Shown here: piece by piece, positions 58,402-64,000 of the stretch
Layout: every line of letters begins with the position of its first letter
Position numbering within the stretch: position 1 is the first letter of the stretch
Assembly (NCBI RefSeq): GCF_002921135.1
Contig: NZ_PQVJ01000003.1
Location: forward strand, 16,895-80,894
DNA length: 64,000 nucleotides
DNA from: Avibacterium gallinarum
Lineage (GTDB): Bacteria > Pseudomonadota > Gammaproteobacteria > Enterobacterales > Pasteurellaceae
Direction of reading: 5' to 3'
The notes under the pieces: generated by a model
Databases searched by the model: none
What the model was told of the DNA's origin: nothing
Seen by the model: the letters and a program-made list of their open reading frames with translations, nothing else
Translations under genes and position numbers: made by a program

Positions 58402-60444
58402 ATGCCAGCAAAGATGTTTAAACTTAATCACGCAGAGATCTATTTTAATCAAGAAAACACGCCCATTTCCCACCAATTTGATGATGTGTTTTTTTCCAAC
58501 CAAGACGGTTTGGCGGAAAGCCGTTATGTGTTTCAGCAGGGAAATGCGCTGTGGGAACGTTGGCATCAGTTTAACCAAGGGCATTTTGTGATTGCGGAAA
58601 CTGGCTTTGGCACGGGATTAAATTTTTTTGCAGTTACTCAACTTTTTCGGCAATTTCGCCAAGCCAATCCGCACAGCCCGCTGAAACGCTTGTTTTTTAT
58701 TTCTTTTGAAAAATATCCGCTCAATCCAACACAGCTTGCCCAAACTCATCAGTCTTATCCTGAATTTGCCGATTTAAGCCGGCAACTTTGCCATCAATGG
58801 CAACCGATGATCGCAGGTTGCCAGCGTTTTCATTTTGCCGAAACCACGTTGGATATTTGGTTCGGGGAGATTGCTGAAAGCCTGCCGCAACTGGGTGATT
58901 ATATGCAAAATCGCATTGATGCGTGGTTTTTAGATGGCTTTTCGCCGAGTAAAAATCCGCAAATGTGGAACGAGCAGCTTTACAACGCAATGTTTGATTA
59001 TTGCAAGCCTAACGGCACATTTGCCACTTTCACCGCCGCAAGTGCGGTGCGAAAAGGGCTAGAAAATGCAGGATTTAGCGTGCATAAACGCAAAGGCTAC
59101 GGCAAAAAACGTGAATGTTTAGCAGGGGTGAAACCCGAAAACTTCACAAAAAATCACCGCACTTACGCGATTTTAACCCCTTGGTATTTGCCACAAGCGG
59201 CTCAAATGAATGAAACGCAAGACATCGCCATTATCGGCGGCGGTATTGCTTCTGCCTTTATCGCACTTTCCTTATCGCAACGTGGCGCGAATATCACGCT
59301 TTATTGTGAAGATGAGCAAACCGCACTCAATGCTTCAGGCAACAAGCAAGGGGCCTTTTATCCGCAGCTGAGCGATGATGATGAGCATAACATTCGTTTT
59401 TATATTCACGCGTTTTTATATGGGCAACAGCAACTGCATTGGGCGATTGAGCAAGGCATTGAATTTGAACGGGATTTTTGCGGCGTGGCGCTCTGTGCTT
59501 ATGATCATAAAAGTGCGGTGAAATTAGACAAAATTTCTCACTTAGATTTGCCCGAAGCCTTATTTCAACGTCTTTCTCAAGCGGAATTGAGCGAAAAAGT
59601 CGGTTTACCACTGCCTTGTGATGGTGCATTTATTCCGCAAGGCGCTTGGCTTGCGCCTCGTCAGTTCGTGCAAAATTTATTTGCCTATTTACAACAGCGC
59701 GGCGTAACAATAAAAACTTCGCAAAAAATCACCGCACTTTCTCAACAAGGCGAAGGCTGGCTGCTGACTAATTCACAGGGTGAAACTTTTCCTCATCAGA
59801 TCGCCATTATTGCTAACGGGCATAAGCTCAAAGACTTTAGCCAAACCGCACAACTACCCGTTTACCCCGTGCGCGGGCAAGTGAGCCAAATTCCCACCAC
59901 CGCACAGTTAAAACACCTTAAAACGGTGCTTTGCTATGACGGCTATCTCACGCCTGCAGATCAAGAACAAAGTAGCCATTGCATTGGTGCGAGCCACGTT
60001 CGTGATAATCAAGATCGTCAATTTAGCCAACAAGAACAGCAAGAAAATCAGCACAAAATTCAGCAAAATCTTGCGGGGGTAGAATGGGTGAATGAGATTG
60101 ATACCTCAGGCAACTTGGCGCGTGTTGGCGTGCGGTGCTCCGTGCGCGATCGCATTCCTATGGTGGGTAACGTGCCGGATTTCGCACAACAAGCCGAAGA
60201 TTATAAAAATCTCTTTAATCTTCGCCGTCGCAAACATCCTATTCCACCAGCGGCGATTCATCACAATCTTTATTTAATCGGCGCATTAGGATCAAGGGGA
60301 CTCACGTCTGCGCCTTTGCTTGGCGAAGTGCTGGCTTCATTAATTTATGGAGAACCTTTACCGTTAAGTGAAGATATTTTGCATCAGCTCAGCCCAAATC
60401 GCAGCTGGATAAGAAAATTGCTGAAAGGCACGCCAGTAGCGTAA
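58402..60444 (+). CDS. mnmC: Bifunctional tRNA wobble-uridine modification enzyme MnmC
   Basis: About 680 residues. N-terminal SAM methyltransferase ([33 protein letters not shown]) and C-terminal FAD oxidoreductase ([32 protein letters not shown]). It completes mnm5(s)2U34 in tRNA. The start is uncertain: ATG 58402 ([13 protein letters not shown]) or 58414 (MFKLNHAEI); the GTG/ATG-like start at 58339 lies in the fabB divergent promoter region. Four uptake signals lie inside (59040, 59156, 59511, 59731). Confidence 0.93.
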   Translation: MPAKMFKLNHAEIYFNQENTPISHQFDDVFFSNQDGLAESRYVFQQGNALWERWHQFNQGHFVIAETGFGTGLNFFAVTQLFRQFRQANPHSPLKRLFFISFEKYPLNPTQLAQTHQSYPEFADLSRQLCHQWQPMIAGCQRFHFAETTLDIWFGEIAESLPQLGDYMQNRIDAWFLDGFSPSKNPQMWNEQLYNAMFDYCKPNGTFATFTAASAVRKGLENAGFSVHKRKGYGKKRECLAGVKPENFTKNHRTYAILTPWYLPQAAQMNETQDIAIIGGGIASAFIALSLSQRGANITLYCEDEQTALNASGNKQGAFYPQLSDDDEHNIRFYIHAFLYGQQQLHWAIEQGIEFERDFCGVALCAYDHKSAVKLDKISHLDLPEALFQRLSQAELSEKVGLPLPCDGAFIPQGAWLAPRQFVQNLFAYLQQRGVTIKTSQKITALSQQGEGWLLTNSQGETFPHQIAIIANGHKLKDFSQTAQLPVYPVRGQVSQIPTTAQLKHLKTVLCYDGYLTPADQEQSSHCIGASHVRDNQDRQFSQQEQQENQHKIQQNLAGVEWVNEIDTSGNLARVGVRCSVRDRIPMVGNVPDFAQQAEDYKNLFNLRRRKHPIPPAAIHHNLYLIGALGSRGLTSAPLLGEVLASLIYGEPLPLSEDILHQLSPNRSWIRKLLKGTPVA

Positions 60445-60446
60445 AC

Positions 60447-60478
60447 AAAAAGGCGAACATTAGGTTCGCCTTTTTTCT
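60447..60478. terminator. Terminator between mnmC and metG
   Basis: 11-bp stem AAAAGGCGAAC (60447-60457) / GTTCGCCTTTT (60464-60474) with T6, between convergent genes. Confidence 0.92.
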
Positions 60479-60502
60479 ATTTTCTATCATAATTTGCGAT
60501 TA

Positions 60503-62554
60503 TTATTTCACGCGCGCACCTGCTTTAGCGCCAGAATCTACATCAAGCAAGAATAAATCTGCGCCGCCTGTGCCTGCGGAAAGGATCATTCCTTCAGACA
60601 TACCAAATTTCATTTTGCGCGGTGCAAGATTGGCGACCATAATCACCATTCGCCCTTCCAGATCTTCTGGTTTGTTGTAGGCTGCTTTAATGCCCGAGAA
60701 CACCTGACGCTGTTCCACGCCTAAATCTAGGATAAATTTCAATAATTTATTGCTTTCAGGTACGGCTTCGCACTTCAGCACTTTGGCAACACGCAAGTCT
60801 AATTTGGCAAAATCATCAATGGTGATGGTTTCTTCAAAAGGCTCAAAATCTGCTGCATTTTTCACCGCACTTTTTTCTGTGCTACTTTGCGGATTAAGTT
60901 GGGCATTTTCCGCTTTTGATGCTTCGATCATTTGCTCAATTTGCTTCATATCTAAACGAGAGAACAAGGCTTTAAACGGCGCAATTTTGTGAGAAGCCAA
61001 CGGTGTTGCAAGGTTATCCCAAGTAATTTCAGTCTGTAAGAAGGCTTCAGCACGCTCAGCTAATTTTGGTAGCACAGGTTTTAAGTAGCCCATTAACACA
61101 CGGAATAACTCAATACCCATTGAGCAAACTTGTTGTAATTCTTGCTCGCGGCCTTCTTCTTTGGCAATGACCCAAGGGGCTTTTTCATCAATATATTTAT
61201 TGGCTTTATCCGTTAATGCCATAATTTCACGAATGGCTTTGCTGAATTCACGGTTTTCGTAATAAGCTGCAATGTGATCCGCTTGTGAAGTAAATTCTGC
61301 AAATAAAACAGGATCTTGCAAGCTGGCCGCTAATTCCCCAGCAAAACGTTTTTGGATAAAGCCTGCATTGCGTGAAGCAAGATTGACTAATTTGTTTACT
61401 ACATCGGTATTTACGCGCTGTACGAAATCTTCCAAATTGAGATCTAAATCGTCAATGCGGTTGCCTAATTTTGCCGCATAGTAGTAACGTAAATATTCGG
61501 GATCAAGGTGTTTTAAATAGGTTGCCGCTTGAATAAATGTACCGCGAGATTTCGACATTTTTTCGCCATTTACCGTTACATAACCGTGTACGAAAATATT
61601 ATCAGGCTTACGCAATTCCGCTCCGTCTAACATCGCTGGCCAGAAAAGGGAGTGGAAATACATAATGTCTTTGCCGATAAAATGATACAGCTCAGCTTGG
61701 CTGTCTTTATTCCAGAAACTATCAAAATCAATATCACCTTTACGGTTGCACAGGTTTTTGAAAGACGCCATATAACCAATCGGCGCATCAAGCCAAACAT
61801 AGAAATATTTGTTTTCTGTGCCCGGGATTTTAAAGCCGAAGTAAGGTGCATCACGAGAAATATCCCATTGTTGCAGCCCCGCTTCAAACCATTCTTGCAT
61901 TTTATTTGCTACTTCTTGTTGCAATGAACCAGAGCGAATCCACGCTTTTAGCATTGCTTCAAAACTTGGTAAGTCAAAGAAAAAATGCTCACTTTCTTTC
62001 AACACAGGCGTTGCACCCGATACCGTAGAGCGCGGATCGATTAATTCCGTTGGGCTGTAAGTGGCAGAACAAACTTCACAGTTATCGCCATATTGATCAG
62101 GGGATTTACATTTTGGACAAGTGCCTTTAACAAAGCGATCAGGCAAGAACATTTGCTTTTCAGGATCGAATAATTGCGAAATAGTACGGCTTTTGATAAA
62201 ACCATTTTCTTTTAATTTATTGTAAATGCTTTCTGCTAGCTCACGATTTTCTTCGCTATGGGTTGAATAATAATTATCAAAACTAATGTTAAAGCCTTTG
62301 AAATCTTCAACGTGTTTTTGTTGCACGTCAGCGATTAACTGCTCAGGGGTAATGCCCATTTGATCAGCTTTAAGCATAATTGGCGTGCCGTGCGCATCAT
62401 CAGCACAAACAAAATAAATTTCGTTGCCACGCATACGTTGGAAGCGCACCCAAATATCGGCTTGGATATGCTCAAGCATATGTCCTAAATGGATCGGGCC
62501 GTTTGCATAAGGCAATGCGCAAGTGACTAAAATTTTACGAGGTGAATTTGACAT
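60503..62554 (-). CDS. metG: Methionyl-tRNA synthetase
   Basis: 683 residues, class I synthetase with C-terminal EMAP/Trbp111-like tRNA-binding domain. Class motifs [13 protein letters not shown] (HIGH) and [12 protein letters not shown] (KMSKS). Zinc knuckle [21 protein letters not shown] is split by a longer loop. C-terminal domain [19 protein letters not shown] and [11 protein letters not shown] gives dimerisation. Near E. coli size (677). Divergent from mrp. Confidence 0.97.
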   Translation of the reverse strand: MSNSPRKILVTCALPYANGPIHLGHMLEHIQADIWVRFQRMRGNEIYFVCADDAHGTPIMLKADQMGITPEQLIADVQQKHVEDFKGFNISFDNYYSTHSEENRELAESIYNKLKENGFIKSRTISQLFDPEKQMFLPDRFVKGTCPKCKSPDQYGDNCEVCSATYSPTELIDPRSTVSGATPVLKESEHFFFDLPSFEAMLKAWIRSGSLQQEVANKMQEWFEAGLQQWDISRDAPYFGFKIPGTENKYFYVWLDAPIGYMASFKNLCNRKGDIDFDSFWNKDSQAELYHFIGKDIMYFHSLFWPAMLDGAELRKPDNIFVHGYVTVNGEKMSKSRGTFIQAATYLKHLDPEYLRYYYAAKLGNRIDDLDLNLEDFVQRVNTDVVNKLVNLASRNAGFIQKRFAGELAASLQDPVLFAEFTSQADHIAAYYENREFSKAIREIMALTDKANKYIDEKAPWVIAKEEGREQELQQVCSMGIELFRVLMGYLKPVLPKLAERAEAFLQTEITWDNLATPLASHKIAPFKALFSRLDMKQIEQMIEASKAENAQLNPQSSTEKSAVKNAADFEPFEETITIDDFAKLDLRVAKVLKCEAVPESNKLLKFILDLGVEQRQVFSGIKAAYNKPEDLEGRMVIMVANLAPRKMKFGMSEGMILSAGTGGADLFLLDVDSGAKAGARVK

Positions 62555-62742
62555 TATCTGTTACCTTTATCATCAGAAAAATTGTGCCGAATTTTACCTT
62601 ATTGGCGGTATTTTTTCCAGTTCAAGGCGGTTTATCTCAATTTATACTTAACAGCACCGCCTTGCCGTGTTTAAATATACCCACAAATTTACTCAACTAT
62701 TCTCTAACCATTTACTTAACAGCGACTTAACAATAGGAAATA

Positions 62743-63870
62743 ATGATGAGCATTCATTTTTCAGCGAATTTAAGCGAGGCTCAACAAGCCGAAATTCAAC
62801 AATTATTCCAACAATTTCAACACCCTAGCTTACAACGTGATTTAATCAGCCTTAATGCGATCAAAAAAGTAGAGCTAGGCGCAGGCGTGTTACGCATTGA
62901 AATAACAATGCCTTTTGCGTGGAACAGTGGTTTTGAACAACTAAAAGCAGCGCTAACCAATGCGCTAGAAAAAATCACCCAAGCCACAGAAGTAAAATGG
63001 GTGCTGAACTACCAAATCGCCACTTTAAAACGCGCCAATAATCACCCAGCCGTAAAAGGCATCAAAAATATTATTGCAGTAAGTTCAGGCAAAGGCGGCG
63101 TGGGCAAATCCACCGTTTCCGTCAATTTAGCCTTAGCCTTACAAGCACAAGGCGCAAAAGTTGGCTTGCTCGATGCGGATATTTATGGCCCGTCTGTCCC
63201 CCATATGCTTGGCGTGGCAGATCAGCGCCCGACTTCGCCAGACAACAAACATATTAACCCTATTGAAGTGTATGGATTACGCACCAACTCCATTGGCTAT
63301 TTGATGGAACCTGATAATGCCACCATTTGGCGCGGCCCAATGGCAAGCAGTGCGCTAAGCCAGCTTTTACAAGAAACCTTATGGGCGAAAGACGGCGTGG
63401 AGCTAGATTATTTAGTGATTGATATGCCACCCGGCACAGGCGATATTCAGCTTACGCTCTCACAGCAAATCCCTGTAACTGGCGCGATTGTGGTGACCAC
63501 ACCGCAAGATATTGCTTTAATTGACGCGATTAAAGGCATTTCAATGTTCCAGCGCGTTTCTGTCCCAGTGCTTGGCATTGTGGAAAATATGTCTGTGCAT
63601 ATTTGTAGCAACTGCGGCCATCACGAACCTATTTTTGGTACAGGCGGAGCAGAAAAAATGGCGGAAAAATATCAAGTAAAAGTGCTTGCACAACAGCCAT
63701 TACATATCCGCTTGCGCGAAGATATGGATAACGGCAAACCAACAGTGGTTTCCGCACCAGACAGCGAAATAGCCCAATCTTTCCTACAACTCGCCGAAAA
63801 AGTTGCCAGCGAACTTTATTGGCAAGGCGAAATTATTCCAAGCGAGATTTTATTTAAAGCGGTGGAATAA
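62743..63870 (+). CDS. mrp: Iron-sulfur cluster carrier ATPase Mrp (ApbC)
   Basis: 375 residues. N-terminal DUF59/MIP18-like domain, then a P-loop ATPase: deviant Walker A SSGKGGVGKSTVSVNLAL, switch LLDADIYGPSVPHMLG, LVIDMPPGTGDIQLTL and C-x-x-C in HICSNCGHHEP that bridges the Fe-S cluster. Divergent from metG, as in E. coli (metG-mrp). Confidence 0.94.
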   Translation: MMSIHFSANLSEAQQAEIQQLFQQFQHPSLQRDLISLNAIKKVELGAGVLRIEITMPFAWNSGFEQLKAALTNALEKITQATEVKWVLNYQIATLKRANNHPAVKGIKNIIAVSSGKGGVGKSTVSVNLALALQAQGAKVGLLDADIYGPSVPHMLGVADQRPTSPDNKHINPIEVYGLRTNSIGYLMEPDNATIWRGPMASSALSQLLQETLWAKDGVELDYLVIDMPPGTGDIQLTLSQQIPVTGAIVVTTPQDIALIDAIKGISMFQRVSVPVLGIVENMSVHICSNCGHHEPIFGTGGAEKMAEKYQVKVLAQQPLHIRLREDMDNGKPTVVSAPDSEIAQSFLQLAEKVASELYWQGEIIPSEILFKAVE

Positions 63871-64000
63871 AAAATAACATAAACGAAAAGAGCGGTGGTT
63901 TTTCACGGAGTTTTAAGTGGTTAAAAATTTGTGGAAAAGTACCGCTTTTTACTATTTGTTTTTTTATTGTTGGTTAAACGCTTTTTTCTTTAGAATGAAT

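Noticed and set aside
63887..63950. Terminator after mrp (AGCGGT ... ACCGCT)
   Set aside because: The arms are about 45 bases apart with an imperfect stem; it looks more like degraded uptake signals.

Overview
The window is a Pasteurellaceae chromosome segment. Every housekeeping protein reads as a Haemophilus/Pasteurella-type gamma-proteobacterial orthologue. The DNA carries about 33 exact copies of the 9-base Haemophilus-type uptake signal AAGTGCGGT, which points to the 'Hin' USS clade (Haemophilus, Pasteurella, Aggregatibacter, Avibacterium and relatives). I cannot fix the genus. The left end cuts lpxL; mrp is complete near the right end.

Layout. 0-6 kb: lpxL end, a TorD-like chaperone, a flavodoxin-fold oxidoreductase, an NfeD/QmcA membrane pair, modF and sstT. 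6.2-7.1 kb: an apparent SOS operon with two LexA-like boxes, a UmuD-like protein lacking its catalytic dyad, and a DinI-like protein, followed by a decayed conjugative-element scar. 7.7-13.8 kb: arcA, the zinc-free ribosomal pair rpmE2-ykgO, dsbD, trxA, ldhA and metB. 14.1-14.4 kb: tRNA-Gly, tRNA-Cys and tRNA-Leu.

14.4-36.1 kb is a genomic island between tRNA-Leu and lolB. It holds a 5'-truncated phage tail gene, a small secreted protein, a frameshifted Abi-like gene, a two-partner secretion / contact-dependent inhibition (CDI) locus, and relics of a MobH relaxase and a tyrosine integrase. The CDI locus reads leftward on the minus strand: a TpsB transporter, a very long TpsA exoprotein with its own C-terminal module and lipoprotein partner, then displaced C-terminal modules, each with a candidate immunity gene (second lipoprotein, Imm49-like, ankyrin). 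The island has almost no uptake signals, one large internal direct repeat and several frameshifts, many at short homopolymers.

36.2-64 kb returns to core genes: lolB-ispE-prs, miaB, ubiF, cpdA, nudF, psiE, an M15 peptidase, dapE-yffB, the thr operon with its leader peptide and attenuator, yggS, gloA, rnt, an antiporter, priC, fabB/mnmC, metG and mrp.

The most unusual feature is a two-gene cassette, a DUF262 (ParB/GmrSD-like) protein plus a HEPN protein, inserted between thrB and thrC and reading in the operon's direction. It looks like a host-defence or toxin-antitoxin pair riding on a core amino-acid operon. The HEPN gene carries a one-base frameshift in a T7 run. All coordinates, motifs and homology calls come from reading the sequence and from memory of the families; no database search was run.
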